This document shows positions 27,509 through 35,530 of a stretch of 64,000 nt of DNA, one piece after another (position 1 is the stretch's first letter; every line of letters starts with the position of its first letter). Source of the DNA: Pseudomonas sp. MWU15-20650 (lineage in GTDB: Bacteria; Pseudomonadota; Gammaproteobacteria; Pseudomonadales; Pseudomonadaceae). The notes beneath the pieces were generated by a model. That model was not told the origin of the DNA. It saw only the letters and a list, made by a program, of their open reading frames with translations, and made no database searches. The translations under genes were made by a program, and so were the position numbers. The DNA lies in the NCBI RefSeq assembly GCF_023242475.1, contig NZ_JALJFG010000002.1, positions 186,001-250,000 on the forward strand. The letters are read 5' to 3'.

Positions 27509-28624
27509 TTAAATCAGGTGCAGGTGGTTATCCCAAAGGCCCGCAGGTAGTTCCAGCGGTGTAGCGACCAGTGGTTGCTGGCGGCAATCGTAGAAACGGC
27601 AACGCCCTTGCCCCGAGGTCACGACAAACCCGTCCGCCACCGCACCGACACCCGCACAGTCGGGCAACGGGCCGTCCAGGCGCAACTCGCCGCTGTCCAT
27701 GTCCCAGATAAAGAAACGATTGCCCCGTGGCGCCGTCAGCGCTACCAGGCGCAGTTCACTGTGTACCGCAACGCTGGCGGTGTAATGCCCCATCGCCTGC
27801 AACTGTTCGTCGGCCACCGGGAAGGCCATGAACGGCTGCCCCGCACGCTTGATCGCCAGCAGCTCGGAACGCTCCTGGGACGGCCCCATGAACTGCTGTC
27901 CAGTGAGGATCGTGCCATCGCTGGCGATGCCCATATGGCGCACGCTGTTCATTTGTTGGCCCAGGGTTTCCTTGCTGATCAGTGTGCCGTCGCGGTGCAT
28001 CAATACCAGGCTGGGTTCCATGGCGTTGAGGTTCATCTCCACACGGCTTTCGGCTTCGGTGCGAATGCCGCCGTTGGCCACGACCAGGGTCTCGCCATCG
28101 GGCATCCACGACACTTGGTGCGGGCCAATGCCATGGGTGGAAATTTCACCACGGTGCACCAGGCGTTCGCCTTCGAACTGATACACCCCCAGCAGGCCAC
28201 GGCCGGGGTCGGACGTGTCATTTTCGGTGGCGTACAGCCAGTCGCCGCTCTTGTGAATCACCGCGTGGCCATAGAAGTGGCGGTTGGCGTTCGAAGTGAC
28301 GGTTTGCAGCAAGCCTCCATCACGCAGGTCGATCAGGTAGCTCTCGGTGCCCGGGCGACGAGCGACGAACAGCGCAATCGGCAGCGTCGGGTGGTTGATG
28401 ATGTCGTGGCAGCGTTGGCCGACCTGGGTGGAAAATACCTGCTTGCCATCCAGGCGATAGCCGACGGCGTAGTGCTTGCCATCGGCGTCATCCCGCGCCG
28501 ACAGCAGCAGCGGGCCCTGCTTCTTCTGTAAGAAGCCATTTTGCTTGAACAGCGTCCAACCCCCCAGGGTCAGTGCACTGAGCAGCACGCTGCCAACCGC
28601 CAAAGCCTGTCGCCTGAGCATCAT
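27509..28624 (-). CDS. DUF1513 beta-propeller-like periplasmic protein
   Basis: 371 residues with a signal-like N terminus (LRRQALAVGSVLLSALTLGG). Seven-bladed propeller-like repeats include HDIINHPTLPIALFVARRPGT, NRHFYGHAVIHKSGDWLYATEND and GIGPHQVSWMPDGETLVVANGG. DUF1513 proteins usually occur beside imelysin and di-heme cytochrome genes in iron-regulated clusters, as here. The start overlaps the imelysin stop by one base (TGATG), so translation is coupled. Exact role unknown. Confidence 0.85.
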   Translation of the reverse strand: MMLRRQALAVGSVLLSALTLGGWTLFKQNGFLQKKQGPLLLSARDDADGKHYAVGYRLDGKQVFSTQVGQRCHDIINHPTLPIALFVARRPGTESYLIDLRDGGLLQTVTSNANRHFYGHAVIHKSGDWLYATENDTSDPGRGLLGVYQFEGERLVHRGEISTHGIGPHQVSWMPDGETLVVANGGIRTEAESRVEMNLNAMEPSLVLMHRDGTLISKETLGQQMNSVRHMGIASDGTILTGQQFMGPSQERSELLAIKRAGQPFMAFPVADEQLQAMGHYTASVAVHSELRLVALTAPRGNRFFIWDMDSGELRLDGPLPDCAGVGAVADGFVVTSGQGRCRFYDCRQQPLVATPLELPAGLWDNHLHLI

Positions 28625-29688
28625 CAGTCACCGTCGTTGGCGTTGAAGCCCAGTTGGATACCCAGCGCCTTGGCCAGCTCGCCTTCGTGCAGGCGGTGGA
28701 CCACATTGAGGCTGTCATAGAGGTCGTTGAGCTGCTGGCGTCCGGCATCGTCGGCCAACAGTTCGTTGAGGGTGCGCTGGTTGCTGGCGAACAGTTTCAG
28801 TGACGCGGCATAGGCTGCGTCGATCTTGTCGGCCAGCGGCTTCTGCTCGGCAGGCAGCAAGCCTCGCAGGCCCTTGTTGTCAACGCCGACCCACACGGTC
28901 CGGGCCGCAGCGAGGCTGGCTTCCAGGCTTTGCAGGGACGTCTGGCTGCGCCAGGCGTCGGCCTGGAACGGTTGCGGGATGCCCTTGGTCTGGCGGCCCA
29001 TGGGCGTGCCGAGTTTTTTCTTCAGGGTGTCCAGCGCGGTGACTTGCACGCGCAACAGATCGGCAATCGCTTCGTGGGAGTCGGCGTAGCGCTGGTTCGG
29101 GAACTTGGTCATCTGCGCGAGCATGCCGTCGGTGCTGTTCCAGCTGGCGAGGATCTCTTCGGCCAGGGCTTTCTGGCGGTCGCCGATGGCGACCAGCAGC
29201 GGGCAATAACGGGCTTTCTGGGCGTCGTCGGCGATGTCGGTCTTGGCGTCGTAAAGGATGTATTCGTAGGCCGACAAGCCTTGCACCACCACACTGGACT
29301 TGGCCAGTGCGGCGCCGTCGATCTGCGGCTGGGCTTCGACCAGTTGCTCCACTTGGCGACCCACCAGGTTCTTCTTGTCCGGCCAGAACTGTACCTGCCA
29401 CGAACGGTTGCCCTCAGCCAATGGGCCGATCAGCAGCGGTTGCAACTCGGCCCAGGCTTTTTGCGCGTGGAGGAAGTCGGCACGGGCGGTGTCCAGGCTT
29501 TCTTTGCCTTGGCAGTAAGCCAGGGCGCTGACGGCCAGTTGACGATCGGCTTCAACCCAGCGGCTGTAGGTCGGCAGGATCACTTGCTTGGCGATGGCCG
29601 CCGAGGTCACTGCTTGCGGGTCCTGGGGCGAGCAGGCGCCGAGGGCAAGAGCGGCCAGGCTGGTGAATAACAACTTGGGACGAAACAT
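28624..29688 (-). CDS. Imelysin-family (peptidase M75/EfeO-like) lipoprotein
   Basis: 354 residues with a lipoprotein signal (lipobox LALGAC, Cys19), so probably anchored in the outer membrane or periplasmic face. The imelysin fold is helical with a GxHxxE motif; here the equivalent segment is GLSAYE (residues 137-142), with Ser139 replacing His. Imelysins are linked to iron uptake and were named for insulin-cleaving peptidase IcmP. The altered motif argues against peptidase activity and for a metal or haem-related accessory role. It lies 31 bases downstream of the di-heme oxidoreductase gene. Confidence 0.88.
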   Translation of the reverse strand: MFRPKLLFTSLAALALGACSPQDPQAVTSAAIAKQVILPTYSRWVEADRQLAVSALAYCQGKESLDTARADFLHAQKAWAELQPLLIGPLAEGNRSWQVQFWPDKKNLVGRQVEQLVEAQPQIDGAALAKSSVVVQGLSAYEYILYDAKTDIADDAQKARYCPLLVAIGDRQKALAEEILASWNSTDGMLAQMTKFPNQRYADSHEAIADLLRVQVTALDTLKKKLGTPMGRQTKGIPQPFQADAWRSQTSLQSLEASLAAARTVWVGVDNKGLRGLLPAEQKPLADKIDAAYAASLKLFASNQRTLNELLADDAGRQQLNDLYDSLNVVHRLHEGELAKALGIQLGFNANDGD

Positions 29689-29719
29689 GTCGAGCTCCCT
29701 TCTGTAAGTGGGGCGAAGC

Positions 29720-31162
29720 TTATAGAGAATTCAGGAACGCCAGCAACGCGCTTCGTTGCTCGGCATTAAACGACAACACCTGTTGCTGCGCCGCTTGGGC
29801 TTCCCCGCCATGCCACAGCACGGCTTCCAGCAGGTTGCGGGCGCGGCCGTCATGCAGGAACTGGGTGTGGCCGCTCACGGCTTGCGTCAGGCCAATGCCC
29901 CACAGTGGCGGTGTGCGCCAGTCGCGGCCACTGGCTTTGAATTCGGTACGGTTGTCGGCCAGGCCGTCGCCCATATCGTGCAGCAGCAGGTCGCTGTAGG
30001 GGCGAATCACCTGGTTGGCCAGTTCAGGCTCGGCCGCATTGGCCGCCGTGGTGAACGAGGGGGTGTGACAGCCCTGGCAGCCGGCCTGGAAGAACAGGTT
30101 CTTGCCGGCCAGCACTTGCGGGGCGTTGACGTCCCGGCGCACGGGCACCGCGAGGTTACGGGTATAGAACAACACCAGGCGCAGGATGTTATCGCTGACT
30201 TCCGGTTCACCGTCCGGGCCATTGCCGTTGGGTGCCTGTTTGCAGGCCACTTGAGCGTCGGTGCAATCATCGAAGGGTCTTAACGAGGTGGTCAGGCCCA
30301 TGTCACCCGAAAACGCGTGAGCATTTTGCTGATTGAGGTTGGGTTGCCCGGCTTTCCAGCCAAAACGCCCGAGCACGGTTTTGTGCAGGGCATCATCCCA
30401 GACCCAGTTTGCGCGGCCGACGATGACTTCTTTGCCGGCGGTCCTGGGGTCGGTATTACGCAGGATATCGGTGTCGCTGATCGCTTCAAGCAAGCCCAGG
30501 CCGATCATCGGCGGGGCGACGCGTGCGGAAAAACGTGTGTCGGGATGCATCGGGCCGTAGCCAAGCTGGGTGATGCGCAGGTCGGGCTTGCGCAGTTCGA
30601 CGACGGTGCCGTCCTTGAACGTGACGTTGAGCGGTGTGTAGTCGACCCGCACTTTGCCTTCCGGCAGGACGCCGGGCACGGCCATGTCTTGCAGTTGCCC
30701 GCCGTAGACCGGCTCGGGCACCACGCCGAGCTGTTCGATGAGCTTGGCATAAGCGGGCGCATCCGGGATCGACAGGCGCACCAGCATCGACACCGCATTG
30801 GGTGCATCTGGTAACGGCGGGTGACCACGACCGTCCTTGATGTGGCAGTTCTGGCAAGCATTGGTATTGAACAGCGGGCCCAGGCCATCGCGCGCCGTTG
30901 TGGTGGACGGCGCTATCACCCAGGGGCTGCGAAAGAAGCTGTTGCCGACGCTGAAGTCCAGGCGACGGGTCGGCGCCAGGTTGGCCGAGGGCAGGGAAAA
31001 CGCATTCTGGTCGCGCTTGTTCACCGTGGTCGCGCCGCCGGCGCGGGCTTCACCGGGCTCTGCCTGAGTGCTCTTTAGAGAGGCAGGGGGACGGGCATCG
31101 TCGCAGCCGGCCAGGCTCAAGGCCAGCCATGCGATGCACAAGCAGAAAAGCGAACGGAACAT
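29720..31162 (-). CDS. Di-heme oxidoreductase family lipoprotein (thiol-oxidoreductase-like)
   Basis: 480 residues. The lipobox LSLAGC (Cys20) marks a lipoprotein. Two c-type haem sites are present, CQNCH at 103-107 and CQGCH at 362-366. This is the DHOR family (COG3488), related to MauG/di-heme peroxidases and usually paired with imelysin genes in iron-controlled operons. ATG 31162 gives the lipoprotein signal; the longer frame upstream is not needed. It is first of a three-gene minus-strand unit behind a possible Fur box. A P. aeruginosa-type locus also has an icmP gene upstream, absent here. Confidence 0.87.
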   Translation of the reverse strand: MFRSLFCLCIAWLALSLAGCDDARPPASLKSTQAEPGEARAGGATTVNKRDQNAFSLPSANLAPTRRLDFSVGNSFFRSPWVIAPSTTTARDGLGPLFNTNACQNCHIKDGRGHPPLPDAPNAVSMLVRLSIPDAPAYAKLIEQLGVVPEPVYGGQLQDMAVPGVLPEGKVRVDYTPLNVTFKDGTVVELRKPDLRITQLGYGPMHPDTRFSARVAPPMIGLGLLEAISDTDILRNTDPRTAGKEVIVGRANWVWDDALHKTVLGRFGWKAGQPNLNQQNAHAFSGDMGLTTSLRPFDDCTDAQVACKQAPNGNGPDGEPEVSDNILRLVLFYTRNLAVPVRRDVNAPQVLAGKNLFFQAGCQGCHTPSFTTAANAAEPELANQVIRPYSDLLLHDMGDGLADNRTEFKASGRDWRTPPLWGIGLTQAVSGHTQFLHDGRARNLLEAVLWHGGEAQAAQQQVLSFNAEQRSALLAFLNSL

Positions 31163-31224
31163 CGAGTTTCCTGGACGAAGGGCCAAAATCAGGCCGCGAA
31201 GTCTAACAGGACGGGGCAGATTGA

Positions 31225-31243
31225 ATAAGAGCAATTATCGTTT
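31225..31243 (-). promoter_or_regulatory. Candidate Fur box of the imelysin cluster
   Basis: Minus strand AAACGATAATTGCTCTTAT partially matches the Fur 19-mer (GATAATGATAATCATTATC), with the central GATAAT and a downstream TTAT half. It lies 63 bases upstream of the di-heme gene and 59 bases before the divergent nitroreductase start. Iron-linked gene content supports it. Confidence 0.45.
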
Positions 31244-31301
31244 GCTCGAATCCGATTGATTCCCGCTAGAATGGCCGCACATTTTTTTCTGGAGGTCGCC
31301 A

Positions 31302-31865
31302 ATGCAGGCTCTCGACGCTTTGCTCAACCGTGTTTCCGTGCCACGTTTGCTGGAACCGGCACCGACCCAGGAGCAGCGCGATCTGCTGTTCGCCGCCGCC
31401 ATGCGCGCGCCGGACCACGGCCAGCTGCGCCCTTGGCGTTTCCTGACCGTAGAAGGTGCCGCCCGCGAGCAGATGGGCACGCTGTTGGCCGAAGCCGCAC
31501 GCCTGCAAGACGCCGATGCCCCGCAAGCCGCCATCGACAAAGCCCGGAGCGGGCCGCTGCGCGCGCCGCTGGTGGTGGTAGTGATCGCTCGCCTGCAAGA
31601 GCACTTCAAAGTGCCGAAATCCGAACAATTGCTGGCGGCTGCCTGCGCCGCCCACGGCATCCTGTTGGCGGCGTACGCCCAGGGGATTGGCGCAGTGTGG
31701 CGCACTGGCGAGTTGGCCTACTCGGCCCACGTCGCCAAAGGCTTGGGGCTCACGGCGGGCGAGGAAGTGATTGGCTTCCTCTACCTGGGCACGCCGCAGA
31801 ACCCGCCGCGTACCGCGCCGAAAGAAGACCTGGCGACGTTCGTTAAAGCCTGGACGGGTCTCTAA
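31302..31865 (+). CDS. Nitroreductase family protein (YdjA-like)
   Basis: 187-residue FMN-dependent NAD(P)H oxidoreductase of the small YdjA/NfnB type. The FMN-binding patterns are RAPDHGQLRPWRFL (about 34-47) and GIGAVWRTGELAYS (127-140), with the family C terminus VIGFLYLGTP. GGAGG precedes ATG 31302. Its natural substrate is unknown. It is divergent from the iron-linked cluster and shares its promoter region. Confidence 0.88.
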   Translation: MQALDALLNRVSVPRLLEPAPTQEQRDLLFAAAMRAPDHGQLRPWRFLTVEGAAREQMGTLLAEAARLQDADAPQAAIDKARSGPLRAPLVVVVIARLQEHFKVPKSEQLLAAACAAHGILLAAYAQGIGAVWRTGELAYSAHVAKGLGLTAGEEVIGFLYLGTPQNPPRTAPKEDLATFVKAWTGL

Positions 31866-31923
31866 ATATGGGAGGGGCGGGTCGAATCGTCGCACCGCCC
31901 CCCACGTTGACCTGTTGTGTTTC

Positions 31924-34062
31924 TTATACCTTGAACTGATCCATCAGCTTCATCTGCTGGCTGGCCAATGCATTGAGTTGGCTGCTGATGGCCGCCGATT
32001 CGGTGGCCTGGCCGGTGAGGGTTTCGGTCACGGTACGGATCGCCGAGACGTTGCGGTTGACCTCTTCGGCGACCGCGCTCTGCTGCTCCGCTGCGCTGGC
32101 GATCTGCAGGTTCATGTCGCTGATCACCGTCACCGCGTCGCTGATCTTGCCCAGGGCTTGTACCGCCTGATGGATCTGCCCGGCATTGCTTTGGGCCTGG
32201 TGTTGGCTGGAATGCATGGTCGCCACCACCCCGCGGGTGCCGTTCTGGATGCGTTCGATCACCAGGCGGATTTCTTCGACGGAGTCCTGGGTGCGTTTGG
32301 CCAGGTTGCGTACTTCGTCGGCCACCACTGCAAAACCGCGCCCGCTTTCGCCGGCGCGCGCCGCTTCGATGGCGGCGTTGAGTGCCAGCAGGTTGGTCTG
32401 CTCGGCAATGCTGCGGATCACCTCCAGCACTGAACCGATCTGCTCGCTGTTGACGGCCAGCGCTTCGACTTCGCTCACGGCCTTGCTGACTTCTTCGGCG
32501 AGGGTGGTGATGTCACGGGTGCTTTGCTCGATGATCGACATGCCTTCACGTGCCGACTGGTCGGCCCCGCGCGCCGCGCTGGCAGCGTTGGACGCGCTGT
32601 TGGCGACGTCATGGGCGGTGGCGCTCATTTCATTGGACGCGGTAGCGACCTGGTCGATTTCGCGGAATTGCACTTGCATGCCTTCGCTGGTCTGGCGCGC
32701 AATCGCCGACGACTGGTCGGCCGTACCGCGGGCTTCGGTGATGCTTTGCTTGATCTGCGCGATGGTCGGTTGCAGCTTGTCGAGGAAGCGGTTGAACCAG
32801 TTTGTCAGCTCGCCCAGTTCGTCCTTCTTGGCGTACGCCAGGCGCTGGGTGAGGTCGCCTTCGCCGCTGGCGATATTCTTGAGCATCGCGGCGACGGTAT
32901 TGATCGGGCGGGTGACACCGGTGGCGGTCAGCCAGATCAACAACAGGCCGAGCAGGGCGGCGGCGGCCCCGACCAGCAAGGCTTTCAGCGTGGAGGCGTT
33001 TTGAGCCTTGTCGAGGATACCTTGCAGCTTCAAGGCATCGGCCAGCATCACGTCCTTGGGCAGTTTGATGACCACACCCCAGGATTTTGCATCGGCAATC
33101 GGCTTGACCGGGTACACGGCGCGAATCGTGTTGTCCTGTTCGCGGATCATGCGGGTGTCGCTGGCGAGCAGTTGCACGATGTCCTTGCCTTCGGCGCCGA
33201 TGACGTCGAGCAGGTTCTTGCCGACCTTGTCCGGCTGGCCGCTGAACGCGGCAATCAGGCCGGTGCTGGAGAGGATCTCGAGGTAACCGGCACCGTTGAA
33301 CAGATCTTTTTGCGTGGCATCGGTGGCGGCTTGCAAGGCGTTGAGGGCCAAGTCGAGACCGATCACGCCAATGACTTTACCGTCCACGATCAACGGTAGC
33401 GAAATCGTGGTCATCAGCATCGACTTGCCGGCCACTTCGTCGGCATACGGGTCCAGCAGGCATGCGTTGCGAGTGTCCCGCGGGCAGGTGTACCAAATGT
33501 TGTAGGGCGTACCGCTGAGGTTGGGGGCGGTCTTGTTCAGGTCGTCCTCAACGATCACCGTGTTCAAGCCTTCACCGCCGGCGCGGCTCCAGTAACTGGA
33601 GAAACGGCCTTTATCGTTGGAGGCGCGGGTTTTGTCATCGACAAATTCGCTGTCCTTGCCATCCAGGCCGTTGGGTTCGAACGACAGCCAGATACCGAGT
33701 ACTTTGCTGTTGCGCTCAAAAGCGGTCTTGAGGCTCTGGTTGAGTTCTTCACGCAGGACGCCCGCTTCAAGCCCGCGCTTGGTTGCCGTGTTGCGCAGGC
33801 CCTTGACCTGGTCGGCCAGCGCCGTGATCACCATCAGGCTTTCGCCAAAGCTCTTCTGCAGTTGGGCGGCTTGTTCGGCGGCCTTGGCTTGCAACAGGTC
33901 CTGCACACTCTGGGTGAGCATTCGCGAGCTTGAATCGCTGACCAGGCGGTTGTTCTGGGCCGCCTCGTACAAGTTGATGCCGACGATCAACGCAATCACC
34001 CCCAACAGGCAAAGGCCGGACAACAGCACGATTTTCAAGCGGATAGAGAGGGTGTCGAACAT
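31924..34062 (-). CDS. Methyl-accepting chemotaxis protein with periplasmic Cache domain
   Basis: 712-residue chemoreceptor. The first membrane helix is at about residues 10-32; a periplasmic dCache-type sensor domain follows ([30 protein letters not shown]). The second helix ([20 protein letters not shown]) is near 355-375, then HAMP ([21 protein letters not shown]) and the signalling hairpin [22 protein letters not shown] 34062 gives [14 protein letters not shown]. There is no C-terminal NWETF-like pentapeptide. The ligand cannot be deduced; amino acids or organic acids are common for this class. Confidence 0.93.
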   Translation of the reverse strand: MFDTLSIRLKIVLLSGLCLLGVIALIVGINLYEAAQNNRLVSDSSSRMLTQSVQDLLQAKAAEQAAQLQKSFGESLMVITALADQVKGLRNTATKRGLEAGVLREELNQSLKTAFERNSKVLGIWLSFEPNGLDGKDSEFVDDKTRASNDKGRFSSYWSRAGGEGLNTVIVEDDLNKTAPNLSGTPYNIWYTCPRDTRNACLLDPYADEVAGKSMLMTTISLPLIVDGKVIGVIGLDLALNALQAATDATQKDLFNGAGYLEILSSTGLIAAFSGQPDKVGKNLLDVIGAEGKDIVQLLASDTRMIREQDNTIRAVYPVKPIADAKSWGVVIKLPKDVMLADALKLQGILDKAQNASTLKALLVGAAAALLGLLLIWLTATGVTRPINTVAAMLKNIASGEGDLTQRLAYAKKDELGELTNWFNRFLDKLQPTIAQIKQSITEARGTADQSSAIARQTSEGMQVQFREIDQVATASNEMSATAHDVANSASNAASAARGADQSAREGMSIIEQSTRDITTLAEEVSKAVSEVEALAVNSEQIGSVLEVIRSIAEQTNLLALNAAIEAARAGESGRGFAVVADEVRNLAKRTQDSVEEIRLVIERIQNGTRGVVATMHSSQHQAQSNAGQIHQAVQALGKISDAVTVISDMNLQIASAAEQQSAVAEEVNRNVSAIRTVTETLTGQATESAAISSQLNALASQQMKLMDQFKV

Positions 34063-34201
34063 AGGTTCACTCGCGTTTGGACTTGTTGGAAGGCAAGCAG
34101 GGCGAGCCAAGTCCATTCGGCGCTATGTCCGGAACATCGGCGTAACCGGATGTTTCATTAGCGGAAGGCGATGAGCGGTAGGCAAAAGCCTGAATGCAGC
34201 G

Positions 34202-34603
34202 TTATACGGGCGCTGCAAGCCGTTCCGGGCGTGACCAGATCCACAGGTTGCCCAGGCTCATTCCGGCAATCGCCAGGTAGATCGGCCAGCCATGATCGAG
34301 CATCACCAGCATCAGCACGGCACACAGCAGCATGCTCACGGTGGCGCTGACCTTGGCCCGGCGCGCGATGATCTTGCCGTTGCGCCAGTTGAACAGGATC
34401 GGCCCGAACAGCCGGTGGTTTTCCAGCCAGGCGCTGAGGCGCGGTGAGCTTTTAGTCGCAGCCCAAGCGGCCAGGAGGATGAATTCGGTGGTCGGCAAAC
34501 CCGGTATGACAATCGCCACCAGCCCGATGCCCAGGCTGACGTAGGCCAGCAGGCCGAAGAGGATCTGCGCGATTTTTGAGGTGGATTGGGTTTTACCGGT
34601 CAT
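34202..34603 (-). CDS. DUF454 (YbaN-like) inner-membrane protein
   Basis: 133 residues with three or four membrane helices (LLAYVSLGIGLVAIVIPGLPTTEFILLAAW, then VSMLLCAVLMLVML and IYLAIAGMSLGNLWIW). The motif GxxxxxIPGLPTTxFxLLA is the DUF454 hallmark. Function unknown; in other bacteria it is often iron- or haem-associated, which fits the haem locus next door. ATG 34603 is chosen; GTG 34618 is a possible alternative. Confidence 0.85.
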   Translation of the reverse strand: MTGKTQSTSKIAQILFGLLAYVSLGIGLVAIVIPGLPTTEFILLAAWAATKSSPRLSAWLENHRLFGPILFNWRNGKIIARRAKVSATVSMLLCAVLMLVMLDHGWPIYLAIAGMSLGNLWIWSRPERLAAPV

Positions 34604-34645
34604 GGGTCGGGATATCACAGAAAATCGATTTGAAATGAGTGCTAA

Positions 34646-34761
34646 GTGTGGGAGGAGGCTTGCCCCAATGCCAGTCAGTTAAGCGCCACAACAAGCCCGC
34701 TCGCCACAGTGATAGTGTTCCTTCTTAACTGACTGGCATTAGGGCTTGCCCCCTCCCACAC
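34646..34761. repeat. REP interrupted by a 74-76 bp palindromic insert
   Basis: The outer arms GTGTGGGAGGAGGCTTGCCCC and AGGGCTTGCCCCCTCCCACAC make up one REP palindrome split by the insert at 34667-34742. The target GGCTTGCCCC is present on both sides (34657-34666, 34743-34752). Confidence 0.8.
34667..34742 (-). mobile_element. MITE-like palindromic element, copy 1
   Basis: Terminal inverted repeats of 17 bp, AATGCCAGTCAGTTAAG (34667-34683) and CTTAACTGACTGGCATT (34724-34740), enclose about 40 bp. The reverse complement matches copy 2 (54787-54864) over the first 44 and last 20 bases. Perfect 10 bp direct repeats of REP sequence flank it, as expected of a target duplication. No coding capacity; no transposase recognised in the window. 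Confidence 0.6.
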
Positions 34762-34784
34762 TTGATTGCATTTCAATCTGGAGG

Positions 34785-35393
34785 TCAGGCCAGTTCGGGG
34801 GCGCTAGCGTACGCCTGTTCCAGCAGCACGGTGAAGCGTACAAACGCATCGATCGCACCTTTTTCTACCGCGGCCTCTTCTTCGGCGCTGAATGCCAGGC
34901 CGTCGAGGGTGCGGGTGAAGCGTTTCCAGCCTTCGGCGCGGCCACCTACGGGCTCACCGAGGTGGCGGGCACCGAAGGTTTCACTCAGGCCCAGGCCCAC
35001 GGCGCGTTTGATCAGGAATGCGGCGCCCAGCTTGGAACCTTCGGACACGAACAGCCAGCCCAAGGCTTCGGCCGTGCTGGGGTGCTTAAGCGCGCCGGCA
35101 ACCGGGGCCGGGATGTCGGTATCGAGGTCGCCCAGGTCAAGCTTGGCGGCCTGCGCTCGGCAGCGCTCGGCCAGGTCCGGGATGATTTTGATCAATTCGG
35201 GGTCGTTGTACAGGGTCACCAGTTCCGACTGGAACAGGTATTGCGCCACCACGAAACGGGCGAAATTGGCCTGGGTTTCGAACGGGGCGTGCGCTTTGAC
35301 CAGGGCGTCGAGTTGGGTGTGTGGCTCGTTTGTGATCTGGTTCAGACGCTGGGAGCGCAGGCTTGGGCGTTCTGCAGTAGGAGAAACGGTCAT
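34785..35393 (-). CDS. hemO: Biliverdin-producing haem oxygenase (HemO/PigA-like)
   Basis: 202-residue cytosolic enzyme that opens haem to biliverdin, CO and iron. Proximal ligand His25 is in TNEPHTQL; the distal helix has LGWLFVSEGSKLGAAFL. By alignment from memory with P. aeruginosa PigA, Asn18 (PigA Asn19) and the Lys after AAFLI (PigA Lys132) are retained. These set the unusual delta/beta regioselectivity, so the same product mix is plausible. It lies downstream of the haem-type TonB receptor behind a terminator, so it may depend on read-through or its own promoter. Confidence 0.92.
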   Translation of the reverse strand: MTVSPTAERPSLRSQRLNQITNEPHTQLDALVKAHAPFETQANFARFVVAQYLFQSELVTLYNDPELIKIIPDLAERCRAQAAKLDLGDLDTDIPAPVAGALKHPSTAEALGWLFVSEGSKLGAAFLIKRAVGLGLSETFGARHLGEPVGGRAEGWKRFTRTLDGLAFSAEEEAAVEKGAIDAFVRFTVLLEQAYASAPELA

Positions 35394-35477
35394 CGGAAAA
35401 GTCCTTGAGAAGGGGAGCGCCTGGGTGCCCTAAAGAGAGCGGTTATCAACTAGACGAACAAGAAGACGTGGCACAGT

Positions 35478-35522
35478 AAAAAATCCTCACCTCGCCGGTG
35501 ATCATCCCGGCGGGGGTGAGGT
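35478..35522 (-). terminator. Terminator between receptor and haem oxygenase genes
   Basis: On the minus strand CCACCTCACC / GGTGAGG with an inner GC-rich hairpin is followed by ATTTTTT. It would stop or attenuate transcription from the receptor gene into hemO. Confidence 0.75.
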
Positions 35523-35530
35523 GGCTGTGG

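Noticed and set aside
31871..31903. Possible hairpin GGGGCGG/CCGCCCC after the nitroreductase gene
   Set aside because: Stem is short and no T-run follows; not called a terminator.
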